From positions 1-33,116 of IMG/VR virus record IMGVR_UViG_3300021963_000407: 33,116 nt of DNA; one strand, 5' to 3'. Made by a program: the position numbers and the translations under genes. The notes beneath the pieces were generated by a model that saw only the letters and a program-made list of their open reading frames with translations, was not told the DNA's origin and did no database searches. Source of the DNA: a virus. Positions 22,660 through 30,018 of the stretch are shown in pieces (positions within the stretch are counted from its first letter, which is position 1; every line of letters starts with the position of its first letter).

Positions 22660-23168
22660 ATCCAATCAGGTTTACGCTCAGGCATACGAAGGTAGTTATC
22701 CTTTACCCAAGGTTTTGAAGCAATATACATTTTGTATGCAGTAAATGTATCAATGCTGTCATCAAATTTCCATTCTTCAGGCATTGCCCTGGCAAATGGA
22801 GTCACTTCAGTTATCTTTCCTTTGGGAAAAAGATAATAGGCATCTACAAGAGTCTTGTAGCAGGAGTGAGTTTTATTATAGCGCAAGGCATACTCATCAC
22901 ACAAGTTCATCCCCCACTTAATCAACCAATAGGCATTGTGGATACTATCCATTGCCCATTTGGTACAGGGATGATTACGAAACGCACCCTTTTCAGTTTT
23001 ATAGGGAGTGCCATCAGTCTTAGGAAGAGTGCCGTAGTTATGACCCCATTTTTCAGATGCCACAATGGAAAGCATTTGACAGCATTCCAAAGGCATCTTG
23101 ACGATGTGCTTATCGGGAAGACAAATAGCACTCTCCGCAGGAAATGGCGATGTGGCAAAAATATTCAT
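22656..23168 (-). CDS. Conserved phage protein, possibly related to pyrimidine-dimer glycosylase-like proteins
   Basis: A 170-residue protein (MNIFATSPFPAESAICL...). The spaced residues S-A-x2-L-x2-K near the start, K-x3-E-x2-Q-x-L (KMPLECCQML) and NHPC-x3-W further on resemble a layout I know from a group of proteins annotated as pyrimidine-dimer DNA glycosylase-like; no catalytic proof is visible and I would not assign the activity. It has many Trp, Tyr and Cys and looks like a compact helical enzyme. It overlaps gp45 upstream by 4 bases, and ends 2 bases before gp44, inside the clamp/clamp-loader operon, which fits a role in DNA repair or replication. Confidence 0.75.
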   Translation of the reverse strand: MNIFATSPFPAESAICLPDKHIVKMPLECCQMLSIVASEKWGHNYGTLPKTDGTPYKTEKGAFRNHPCTKWAMDSIHNAYWLIKWGMNLCDEYALRYNKTHSCYKTLVDAYYLFPKGKITEVTPFARAMPEEWKFDDSIDTFTAYKMYIASKPWVKDNYLRMPERKPDWI

Positions 23169-23851
23169 CCAAAAGTGGAATCAGGTTCCAACGCGATGTA
23201 GTATTTAAGGTTGTACTTGGTGTTCGTGAATTGTGACAGAAGTTTAGAAGACACAACCACATCATAGGCACCAGGAATAATCTTGATATTCTCTACCTTG
23301 AAGTTGAAAGTGAATTCAGCATCGGTCTCACCAACCACGATAGCGTATTCGTTAGAAGTATCATTCTTCTTATCACGAACCACCAGTTTGATTACACCAT
23401 TCTCACCAACCGCAGACAAGTCGGGCAGTTGATACACTGCTGCTGCCTTTACCAGTTTCTCCAAAGAAGTGCTGTCTAGTTGGAAACACACATCCTCAGA
23501 GGGCAGTTGGATTGCCTTGTCGGGAGGAGAGATAATCACATTAGGGTCAGCATAGAAATACTTCACCCGACGCTTGCCTTCTTTGATGCTGAGATAAGAC
23601 TCTTCAGTAAAGTCCAGATCAGGATCCTGGTGAAGTCCCAGACCATTCAGAAACTGGTTCAGGTCATAGATAGCAAAGTCGCGGGGAAACTCTTCAGTAA
23701 TATCTGCCTCAGCAAGAATGTTCTTCGCCACAGAAATGGTACGAAGTTGAGTACCTTGCTTTACAAGAATAGAGTTATTAATTCCTGCAAAGTTCTTAAG
23801 AAGAGCAAGAGTGTTGTCAGAGAGTTTCATAGTTTTGTTTTGGAGTTTCAT
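23165..23851 (-). CDS. 45: Sliding clamp (T4 gp45-like)
   Basis: gp45 forms the ring that tethers polymerase 43 to DNA and, in T4, also activates late transcription by gp55-RNA polymerase. The product has 228 residues, as in T4. It shows LSDNTLALLKNFAGIN, FAIYDLNQFLNGL, YADPNVIISPPDKAIQLP, VKAAAVYQLPDL and, at the end, YYIALEPDSTFG (T4 has VALEADST). I took the ATG at 23851 (2 bases after the previous stop); the ATG at 23830 (MKLSDNT) matches the T4 N-terminus better and is a real alternative. No Shine-Dalgarno is visible at either. It overlaps the next gene by 4 bases. Confidence 0.96.
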   Translation of the reverse strand: MKLQNKTMKLSDNTLALLKNFAGINNSILVKQGTQLRTISVAKNILAEADITEEFPRDFAIYDLNQFLNGLGLHQDPDLDFTEESYLSIKEGKRRVKYFYADPNVIISPPDKAIQLPSEDVCFQLDSTSLEKLVKAAAVYQLPDLSAVGENGVIKLVVRDKKNDTSNEYAIVVGETDAEFTFNFKVENIKIIPGAYDVVVSSKLLSQFTNTKYNLKYYIALEPDSTFG

Positions 23852-23857
23852 AATCAA
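23847..23857 (-). promoter_or_regulatory. Shared start-region 11-mer at gene 45
   Basis: TTGATTATGAA, identical to the 11-mer at gene 44 (22649..22659), with the same arrangement of stop codon, two bases and ATG. Candidate RegA binding site by analogy with T4; inference. Confidence 0.4.
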
Positions 23858-24267
23858 CGGAATTCAGTAAGACCATTATCTTTACGGGAATAGTGCCCAT
23901 CAAAGTGGAGCAGAAGCATAGCATAGTGAATGACTTTGAGGAGGTCACGCTTATTGCGTCCATCTTTATCACCATAGCGGCTTCCATACTTCAGGATATT
24001 TGCCTGACAGAAATGTGCTGCCAAGTCTTTTGCTGCCATCAGGTCAATCGTTTGCGTGTCTTTATACGCTTGATTGTGTCCACAATAGTGACTGTTATAA
24101 GTGCTGGTCACATAGTCTTGGATATCTTTAAGAATCTTGTCTTCGTTATATTTCCAAAGGTGATTTGTAGTTTCGCTCATAGTAACAGGAGTTTTTTCAA
24201 GGTTAAGTGTGCCATCACTATTATCACTCATAGTGAATTGATACTCGGAATAAGGATACTCGTCCAT
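23854..24267 (-). CDS. DUF3310-like conserved phage protein
   Basis: The 137-residue product from ATG 24267 has a variable N-terminus and a conserved C-terminal half: HYCGHNQAYKDTQTIDLM, AHFCQANILKYGSRYG and KRDLLKVIHYAMLLLHFDG. The pattern of an N-x-LKY-x-RYG helix followed by D-L-x-K-x2-HYA-x2-L matches the DUF3310 family (small helical proteins common in phages and of unknown function, sometimes listed as nucleotide kinase-like). Other ATGs at 24231 and 24180 are possible starts; none has a clear ribosome site. The reading to 24300 goes through a terminator hairpin and is unlikely. Confidence 0.78.
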   Translation of the reverse strand: MDEYPYSEYQFTMSDNSDGTLNLEKTPVTMSETTNHLWKYNEDKILKDIQDYVTSTYNSHYCGHNQAYKDTQTIDLMAAKDLAAHFCQANILKYGSRYGDKDGRNKRDLLKVIHYAMLLLHFDGHYSRKDNGLTEFR

Positions 24268-24268
24268 A

Positions 24269-24297
24269 ATAAAGGGAAGGCGGATTTTTACCTTCCC
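24269..24297 (-). terminator. Intrinsic terminator after the cobS-like gene
   Basis: GGGAAGG and CCTTCCC form a perfect 7-bp stem (10-base loop) on the minus strand, followed by TTTATT. The stem begins 8 bases past the stop of the AAA+ gene, and the DUF3310 ATG follows directly after the T-run. Confidence 0.75.
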
Positions 24298-24305
24298 CAA
24301 TTATA

Positions 24306-25394
24306 TCAGAAAGGTGCTTCGTGGTCAACGGGCATTTGGAAATCAGCATCCACCTTGTCATAAAGTTCAAGGAAGGCTTGCTTGGTTTCGTCATCAAATC
24401 GGTTCACACACACTTGGATTGCCTTTGCCTTGTCTTGGAAGATGCTATAGGCACGGATGATGTGAACCAGGCGGCGAGTGCTGATGATCTCCTCAATACC
24501 ACCATCGTAGAAGGTCTTACGGATGATGTCTGCCCAGTCCACCAGGCGCTTACAGAACTGACGATCTTCCATACCCAGATCCAAAGAGATACCTTCCAGG
24601 ATCTTCTGTTCGGTAGCAGGGGCAGGATAGGACTGCTCAAAGGTCACAGGGAAACGCTCAAGGAATGCTTCGTTGAGGACATTGGTGCCGATGAAGCGAC
24701 CATCATCAGAACCCTTACCTTTGGTGTTAGCAGTAGCGATCACATTGAAACCAGCGGCAGGTTTGACCCAGCGACCAATCTTTTTAAGGAACACACCCTT
24801 ACCTTCAAGGATAGATTGGAGACACAGAATCTTATTGGAAGCAAGGTCAATCTCATCCAACAGCAGAATAGCACCACGCTCAAGTGCTTCGATGACGGGA
24901 CCATTGTGCCAGGCAGTGTTACCATCCACAAGACGGAAACCGCCAATCAGGTCATCTTCATCAGTCTCAATAGTAATGTTTACACGAATCAATTCACGCT
25001 TCAGTTGGGCACAAGCTTGCTCAACAGAGAAAGTTTTGCCGTTACCAGAAAGTCCCGTAATGAAAGTAGGATAGAAAAGACGGGACTCAATAATCTTGCG
25101 AATATCACCAAAGTTACCAAACTTGACGAAGGTATCATCTTTTTCGGGGATAAGGTTTTGCTCAACAGCAGGAATAGCAGCAGGTGCTTTTACAACCTGC
25201 TCAAACTGCTCTCGTGCCTCTTGGATAGTCAGATTCCACTTACCACGACCCGTCTTGTATTGGTCAAGTTTTTTCGTAACAGTTTGATAGTTAGCACCAT
25301 TCATAGCACACCATCCACGAACATCAGCAGCAGTAACGGACTCACCGTAAACTGCCTGAAGAGAAGTGATGATGTAGTCAGCGGAAATGGTCAT
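24306..25394 (-). CDS. cobS: CobS-like AAA+ ATPase (MoxR class)
   Basis: The 362-residue protein has an N-terminal helical part (1-60, SADYIITSLQAVYGESV) and an AAA+ core: Walker A GLSGNGKT (114-121), IETDEDDLIGGFRL, Walker B AILLLDEIDLAS, sensor-1 FNVIATANTKGKG and an arginine-finger region NEAFLERFPV. This is the CobS/MoxR type; T4-like cyanophages carry it under the name cobS. CobS works with a VWA partner, CobT, in cobalt insertion, but no CobN is seen here. A VWA/zincin protein lies three genes upstream, so a phage-specific AAA+/VWA machine is a likelier role. Terminators flank it on both sides. Confidence 0.9.
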   Translation of the reverse strand: MTISADYIITSLQAVYGESVTAADVRGWCAMNGANYQTVTKKLDQYKTGRGKWNLTIQEAREQFEQVVKAPAAIPAVEQNLIPEKDDTFVKFGNFGDIRKIIESRLFYPTFITGLSGNGKTFSVEQACAQLKRELIRVNITIETDEDDLIGGFRLVDGNTAWHNGPVIEALERGAILLLDEIDLASNKILCLQSILEGKGVFLKKIGRWVKPAAGFNVIATANTKGKGSDDGRFIGTNVLNEAFLERFPVTFEQSYPAPATEQKILEGISLDLGMEDRQFCKRLVDWADIIRKTFYDGGIEEIISTRRLVHIIRAYSIFQDKAKAIQVCVNRFDDETKQAFLELYDKVDADFQMPVDHEAPF

Positions 25395-25419
25395 TGAGTG
25401 GTTTTGTTTAACTGAAGTT

Positions 25420-25425
25420 ATTATA
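25420..25425 (-). promoter_or_regulatory. Possible -10 box before cobS-like gene
   Basis: TATAAT on the minus strand, 26 bases before the ATG at 25394 and just past a terminator, so a promoter is needed here. The only -35-like hexamer (TTGTGA) is 14 bases away, too close for a good sigma70 site. Confidence 0.35.
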
Positions 25426-25430
25426 TACGG

Positions 25431-25453
25431 AAAAGGGGGTCACAAGGACCCCC
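25431..25453 (-). terminator. Intrinsic terminator after the capsid-targeted small protein
   Basis: GGGGGTC and GACCCCC pair perfectly (7 bp, 5-base loop) on the minus strand, followed by TTTT. It lies 24 bases past the stop of the 109-residue gene. Confidence 0.88.
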
Positions 25454-25477
25454 AGTGGACAGTTTGGAAAGTGGTCT

Positions 25478-25807
25478 TCAACCTTTATCAAGTTCACCCA
25501 TAGCTTTCTGCTTACGAAGTTTCTTAGGATTCTTCGTCTTGTCTGCAGAGTAGTTACTATCATCACCCTCAGGGTCTATAGAACTACGTTGTCTTGTGCT
25601 TCTTTCTGCATCAGTCAGTTTTGAACGCATTCTCTTTGCTTCATCAGGAGAATAGGTATTACCACTGTTGTACCATTCTTTACCTACATGACCTCTCTTC
25701 TTAGCATCAGCAGAAGCTTCTCTACGCTTGAGTTTTCTACGGTTTGCTTTGAAGTCTTTCATGGTCATGCCTTCGGCAAGAATCATAAACTCTTTAAAAG
25801 TTTTCAT
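25478..25807 (-). CDS. Small basic protein with a capsid-targeting leader
   Basis: The 109-residue, highly basic protein starts MKTFKEFMILAEG, close to the T4 internal-protein leader MKTYQEFIAEA, and has LAE|G where the prohead protease gp21 would cut. After the leader it is rich in Lys, Arg, Ser and Asp (KANRRKLKRREAS, DEAKRMRSKLTDAERSTRQR) with no known domain, which suits a DNA-associated protein packed into the head and possibly injected. It is the second gene of a two-gene late unit: the upstream ORF ends one base before its ATG, a late-promoter match lies at 25977..25984, and a terminator follows. Confidence 0.75.
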   Translation of the reverse strand: MKTFKEFMILAEGMTMKDFKANRRKLKRREASADAKKRGHVGKEWYNSGNTYSPDEAKRMRSKLTDAERSTRQRSSIDPEGDDSNYSADKTKNPKKLRKQKAMGELDKG

Positions 25808-25808
25808 T

Positions 25809-25952
25809 TCAGTCTAGAGTGAATTTTTTCTTCTTTGAAGCCTTGGTAATAGGAACTACCTTATCTTCAACAACTTCCTTTACGGGTTCTGGTGCTGGTG
25901 CTGGTTCGGCAACTGGTTGTGGTTGCTCAAACAAGTCGGTAAATCTACTCAT
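25809..25952 (-). CDS. Small Pro/Val/Lys-rich protein
   Basis: A 47-residue ORF (MSRFTDLFEQPQPVA... ending KKKKFTLD) with a short N-terminal helix, a Pro-Ala-Glu-rich middle and a basic tail. I recall similar short proteins (MSRFTDLF start, KKK-FSLD-type end) in T4-like cyanophages, with no known role. It stands 25 bases after a late-promoter match and directly before the capsid-targeted gene (one base between stop and ATG). The shared unit suggests a virion-related role. Confidence 0.7.
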   Translation of the reverse strand: MSRFTDLFEQPQPVAEPAPAPEPVKEVVEDKVVPITKASKKKKFTLD

Positions 25953-25976
25953 TAGACTTATTAGAATTCTTTCAAA

Positions 25977-25984
25977 TATTTATC
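25977..25984 (-). promoter_or_regulatory. Late promoter, GATAAATA
   Basis: One mismatch from TATAAATA on the minus strand, overlapping the stop codon of the VWA gene and 25 bases before the ATG at 25952. Confidence 0.6.
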
Positions 25985-28121
25985 AGGCAACGAGTTCCAC
26001 AAACTCACCAAGAATTTTTTTGTTCATTTTTTTAGACTTCAAACTCTTGACAAAAGCTGATTTGATTTGAGATTTAGTTGCACACTCAGCAACATCAAAC
26101 TCAGTATCCTGAGCAAGAGCATTGGCAGAAAGACCGAAGTAAGAGTGATATCCAGATTTCTTGATAGAAAATGCTTTTTCCTTTTTCCAAGCAGACATTA
26201 CTTTCTCATAATCAGGACCATAATATCCACAATAGCGACGAATAAAGTTACCAGCATCACGACCTTCAAGAACACGAATACCGATAAAATTAATATCAGT
26301 AAACCTATCACGAAGATTGCGAAGGAGAACATCAGTGAATTGATGCCACTCTACGTCACAAGAATAGGTGTTCCCAGTCTTGCGATCACGGAGGAAAGCA
26401 TTAGGACCAATATGGGCAGTTCCCATAAAAGGTTCTTGCTCCCAGTGACGCTGAACTTCACGATGATACTTGACCATGCAAGCCTCACCATCAGTCAGAA
26501 CAACACACTGAACTTTCTGAAGTTTGTTTTCTTTCTGGAACTTGGGTAGAATCTGATGAAGAGAGATGAGTGCCTCATTCAGAGGAGTTCCAGACAAACT
26601 CAGTCCAGTGGGAATATTGTAAGAAGATTGAGTCCAGCGACCGAAAGAAGTAGCAAGACGAAAAATGTTTTTCATCTGCTCATCCAGAGTTTTACCATTC
26701 ACTTTACTGGTGAGCAGATTCATCATTGAAAACCATTCACCAACCTGAACAAGACCATCTTTCTTTTTATATGCAAGTTCACGCAGATTTGCCTTACCAT
26801 TCTCATCATAAGTCACCAGAGGATAATCTGAAGTGAAAGCATAAACTTCGAAAGGAATCGCAACTTTCTTGCAGAACCACACAAGGTTGAAGAGTTGCTT
26901 AACTGTATCCAACATGACATCACACATAGAACCAGACCAGTCCAGAATAAACACCAGTCCATGATTCTTACCATCAGCAAGAGTCGTTACCTTGCGGAAC
27001 AAGTCTTCGTTGTACTTATAAGTGTGAAGTTTAGTGCAGTCCAGAACTCCAGTGCGAGCAGTAGAAGCACGGGAGTAAGAGTCCGCTGCCTTACGACACT
27101 CAAACTCTTTCACCAGATAGTTGACTTCTTTCTGTGCAGAACGCTTGAACTGGTTGAACTCCAAGTCAACTTTACCAAAGATAAACTCTTCGGTATAGTC
27201 ACGACATTCCAACCAATCGCACCACTCATCCTGACAACGATTGTGAATCTCGGAGTTAGGGACAATGATTTTTTTCAGGTCAACTTGAGGAAGTTCCAGA
27301 TACACATTCTCATAACCATCACGATTCACCAGTTCTTTGAGTGCCTCTTCCAGATTGTCCATCGTTTTGACTTCTGGTTCTTCGTTCTTCTCACCACCAA
27401 CAGAAGAGTTAGGTTGTTGTTGCTCAGCAGTTCCACCATAAGAATCGGTCTCACCAGGTTGGTCCTGGTCATTTTCACCCTCTTGCTGATCAGAGAAGTC
27501 AGAAGCAGGTTGATTAGAACCACTCTGCTGAGATTCCAGATTATCCAATTGAATCTTAGTCTCTTCCTGTTGCTTCTGCTTACAATACTTATAAAGTGCC
27601 TCAGCAGCAGTCAAAACGTCGGAGAAAGTTTCAGTCTCTGCAATCTGATTGATAATCTCAGTCTCTTCACCACGCTCAATCAGAATATCGGTGAAGTTAC
27701 CAATCTTGAACCACAGGTTTACACGGTCGGCAAGATTCATCTCATCAATCTTCTCATCGGCAATCTGAAAGAAATCATCCTCAGCAAGTTCCTTGTAACC
27801 GCTGAAGAAAGTCTTAGCAAGACCAGGATACCGACGCTTCATTAGTTTCTCAATGCGAGCATCTTCTACAATATTCACAAATTGAGGAGGAATCTTGTGC
27901 TCCTTCAACCAATCTTCATCAGGAGTATAAAGTGCGTGTCCAACCTCGTGCCCCACCAGCAGATCGTACACAGTGTTACTTGCCTTTTCCCACATCGGCA
28001 GGGTGAGTACACGGGTATGAACATTGAACTGGGCAGTCTCTACCTTCTTGTGCTCAACCACAAGATCTTCGGTAGCAAGAAGTTTAGCAAGTTGAGACTT
28101 GATTTCGTGGCGAACGGTCAT
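25983..28121 (-). CDS. Zincin/VWA protein (CobT-like)
   Basis: This 712-residue protein joins two parts. The N-terminal part has LLVGHEVGHALYTP with the zinc-protease motif HEVGH (58-62), then FVNIVEDARIEKLM, whose Glu and Asp could be the third ligand. A Gln/Glu-rich acidic linker (about 195-250) leads to a von Willebrand A domain near residue 392: FILDWSGSM (the D-x-S-x-S metal site) and VVLTDGEA further on. CobT-type partners of CobS/MoxR ATPases have this acidic linker and VWA layout; the protease motif at the front fits annotations of cyanophage peptidases. The AAA+ partner is encoded three genes downstream. Substrate and role in infection are unknown. Confidence 0.85.
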   Translation of the reverse strand: MTVRHEIKSQLAKLLATEDLVVEHKKVETAQFNVHTRVLTLPMWEKASNTVYDLLVGHEVGHALYTPDEDWLKEHKIPPQFVNIVEDARIEKLMKRRYPGLAKTFFSGYKELAEDDFFQIADEKIDEMNLADRVNLWFKIGNFTDILIERGEETEIINQIAETETFSDVLTAAEALYKYCKQKQQEETKIQLDNLESQQSGSNQPASDFSDQQEGENDQDQPGETDSYGGTAEQQQPNSSVGGEKNEEPEVKTMDNLEEALKELVNRDGYENVYLELPQVDLKKIIVPNSEIHNRCQDEWCDWLECRDYTEEFIFGKVDLEFNQFKRSAQKEVNYLVKEFECRKAADSYSRASTARTGVLDCTKLHTYKYNEDLFRKVTTLADGKNHGLVFILDWSGSMCDVMLDTVKQLFNLVWFCKKVAIPFEVYAFTSDYPLVTYDENGKANLRELAYKKKDGLVQVGEWFSMMNLLTSKVNGKTLDEQMKNIFRLATSFGRWTQSSYNIPTGLSLSGTPLNEALISLHQILPKFQKENKLQKVQCVVLTDGEACMVKYHREVQRHWEQEPFMGTAHIGPNAFLRDRKTGNTYSCDVEWHQFTDVLLRNLRDRFTDINFIGIRVLEGRDAGNFIRRYCGYYGPDYEKVMSAWKKEKAFSIKKSGYHSYFGLSANALAQDTEFDVAECATKSQIKSAFVKSLKSKKMNKKILGEFVELVA

Positions 28122-28291
28122 TTGACTTGAATCGTATGAACGTATAATACAAGAGAACCTCCCCTTTTGGGGGAGGTCATGTGCCGCTTTTTAAAGTGGC
28201 TCAGTCGTGCTTTTGCCTGGCGAAGTGCTTGCGGTTTCAATTTTCGCTTTTGCTCCTTCTTTGAATGGTGCTGCCAGTTTGGGGTGTTCAT
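28118..28291 (-). CDS. Small basic protein between gene 46 and the VWA gene
   Basis: A 57-residue basic ORF (MNTPNWQHHSKKEQKRK...) overlaps gene 46 by 4 bases (ATGA, 28288..28291) and the VWA gene by 4 bases (28118..28121). I recall an MN-x-PNW start and a KARL-rich helix in short marine T4-like phage proteins. Its last 20 codons cross a hairpin (28158..28176), so that part is less certain as coding sequence; the N-terminal part (to about residue 37) looks most protein-like. Function unknown. Confidence 0.6.
   Translation of the reverse strand: MNTPNWQHHSKKEQKRKLKPQALRQAKARLSHFKKRHMTSPKRGGSLVLYVHTIQVK
28158..28176 (-). other. Strong hairpin inside the 57-residue ORF, possible weak terminator
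   Basis: CCTCCCC and GGGGAGG pair perfectly (7 bp, 5-base loop). The minus-strand sequence after it is TTCTCTTGTATTATAC, only partly T-rich, so termination would be weak; attenuation ahead of the VWA gene is possible. Confidence 0.5.
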
Positions 28292-30018
28292 TTTCCTAGT
28301 GATTCTCTGGACATCATACGTGAAAAACCTTTAACTTTCTCAAACCTTATGACACTTTCAAATTTGTCATGTAAGTCTGCCTTATGAGAAATCACAAAGA
28401 TATTAGCATCCTTAATGACATAACGGATAATCTTCAGGAACTCGTCGGTGCCGAAACCATCAAGTGAGGAATCAAATACCTCATCCATAATCAGCAGATT
28501 GGTATTAACGGAGTTTTTGACTCGGGCAACTTCTCTCCAAGTGAAGAGAAGGGCAAGGTCGATTCTCATTTTCTCACCCTCACTGAAGGAACTATAAGAA
28601 AAGTCTTCGTGAATGGGTGATTTTACCGTTTCGTTAAACTCTTCATCAAGATGGAAATTAATATAAAAATCCATCATCTGAAGATAACGATTCACCTGCT
28701 GATTTATGAACGGAAGATACTTCTTGATGATCTTCGTCTTTACGCCATCGTCCCTAAGTAAGGAATAGGCAAAATCGTAATAAACGATTTCTTCTTTTTT
28801 TGTCGAGAGGTCTTCGAATGTTTTTTGGAGATTAGTTTGAAATTCTTCTAGCTTCTCATGCTCAGTATTTCGGTTTGCAAGGTTTTGGGTAATAGTTTGA
28901 ATTTCAGATTCAAGGTCTCTGATTTGTCTCTGATTGAGGCTAATCCGAGTATTGTTTTGAGAAATCTCATGATTGAGTTTCGTAATCTCCTTAGAAAGTG
29001 CAATAAATTGACGCTCTCTCTCCTGTTCTAATTTTATAGTCTCTTCCAGGTCTTGATAACCTTTCTGGAGCTCCTTTGCTTTATTTTGAGCGTCTGTAAT
29101 TCTATTTAACCGGAAAGATTCTTCAATCGTCTGAGTACAGGTAGGGCATACCGAATTTTCGGTAAAAAACTTATGCTCTTTGGTAATTGCAGATACTTTC
29201 TGAGAAATTTTACCCTTGAGATTGTTAAGCTTTACTAACTTATCACCAGCACCAAGAACTTCTTCCTGCTCTTTCGTAAACTTAAAAACATCTTCCTCAA
29301 TCTTGGCAATCTCAGTCATGTAAACGCCAACTTCAGTGTCCAACTTGGCAATCTTTTCTTTGTTGGCATTTATATTGGCATTACCACGATTTTCAAGTTC
29401 TTCAATAAAATCCTTCTGCATCTGCTCCTTTTCTTTAAGAGTTTGCTTCTTCAACTCCAAAGACTTAATCTGTTCTTTTTGAATTCTAATTTTATCTTTG
29501 ATAATACTGTTCATCGCTGAGAAAATACGAATATCCAAAAGATCTTCAATAACCTCACGACGATTTGCAGTTGTCAGTTGCATGAAAGGCACAAAGGTAC
29601 TACTACCCAATATCACAATCTGAGTAAAAGACTTGTAATTTACCTTGAGAATATTTTCTTCTAGAATTTTTTGATTAGCACGATCATCTGCTTCTTTATG
29701 GAGAGGATTGCCATTTACTTCAATATCAAAAACGTTGGGTTTAATGCCACGTCGCACAAAATAATCACGATTATTTACAGAGAACTCAATCTCAACCAAA
29801 CAATCTTTCTCATTCACAGTGTTCAAAAGTTGTGGTTTATTGATTCTGCGAAATGGTTTGTTAAACAAAACAAATGTCAGAGCATCCAAAATGGTTGACT
29901 TACCAGCACCATTTGTTCCGATGATAAGGTTTGTGTGATGTTGTTGGAAATCAACTTCGGTAAATTGATTGCCTGTGCTCAGGAAATTTTTCCAACGAAT
30001 TTTTTTAAAGGTGATCAT
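28288..30018 (-). CDS. 46: Recombination nuclease subunit (T4 gp46, Rad50/SbcC-like)
   Basis: gp46 is the ATPase of the 46/47 complex that resects DNA ends for recombination-dependent replication. The 576-residue protein (T4 gp46 has 560) has Walker A GTNGAGKST (34-42), a long coiled coil, the zinc hook CPTC near residue 290, a second coiled coil, the ABC signature FSEGEKMRIDLA, Walker B with D-loop LIMDEVFDSSLD and the final switch FVISHK. Its ATG overlaps the DUF3110 stop (ATGA), and its stop overlaps the next ATG. Confidence 0.96.
   Translation of the reverse strand: MITFKKIRWKNFLSTGNQFTEVDFQQHHTNLIIGTNGAGKSTILDALTFVLFNKPFRRINKPQLLNTVNEKDCLVEIEFSVNNRDYFVRRGIKPNVFDIEVNGNPLHKEADDRANQKILEENILKVNYKSFTQIVILGSSTFVPFMQLTTANRREVIEDLLDIRIFSAMNSIIKDKIRIQKEQIKSLELKKQTLKEKEQMQKDFIEELENRGNANINANKEKIAKLDTEVGVYMTEIAKIEEDVFKFTKEQEEVLGAGDKLVKLNNLKGKISQKVSAITKEHKFFTENSVCPTCTQTIEESFRLNRITDAQNKAKELQKGYQDLEETIKLEQERERQFIALSKEITKLNHEISQNNTRISLNQRQIRDLESEIQTITQNLANRNTEHEKLEEFQTNLQKTFEDLSTKKEEIVYYDFAYSLLRDDGVKTKIIKKYLPFINQQVNRYLQMMDFYINFHLDEEFNETVKSPIHEDFSYSSFSEGEKMRIDLALLFTWREVARVKNSVNTNLLIMDEVFDSSLDGFGTDEFLKIIRYVIKDANIFVISHKADLHDKFESVIRFEKVKGFSRMMSRESLGK

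Noticed and set aside
24306-25394. Cobalamin biosynthesis as the role of the cobS-like gene
   Set aside because: No CobN or other B12 gene is visible, and the nearby VWA partner carries a protease motif; the name reflects homology only.
24321-25397. A 358-codon open frame on the plus strand
   Set aside because: It lies wholly antisense to the CobS-like gene, which has all AAA+ motifs. The translated antisense sequence has no recognisable domain, and no other plus-strand gene exists here.
26895-27845. A 316-codon plus-strand open frame
   Set aside because: It is antisense to the zincin/VWA gene. The product is Leu/Ile/Thr-rich, which is what antisense of a Gln/Glu/Lys-rich gene gives.
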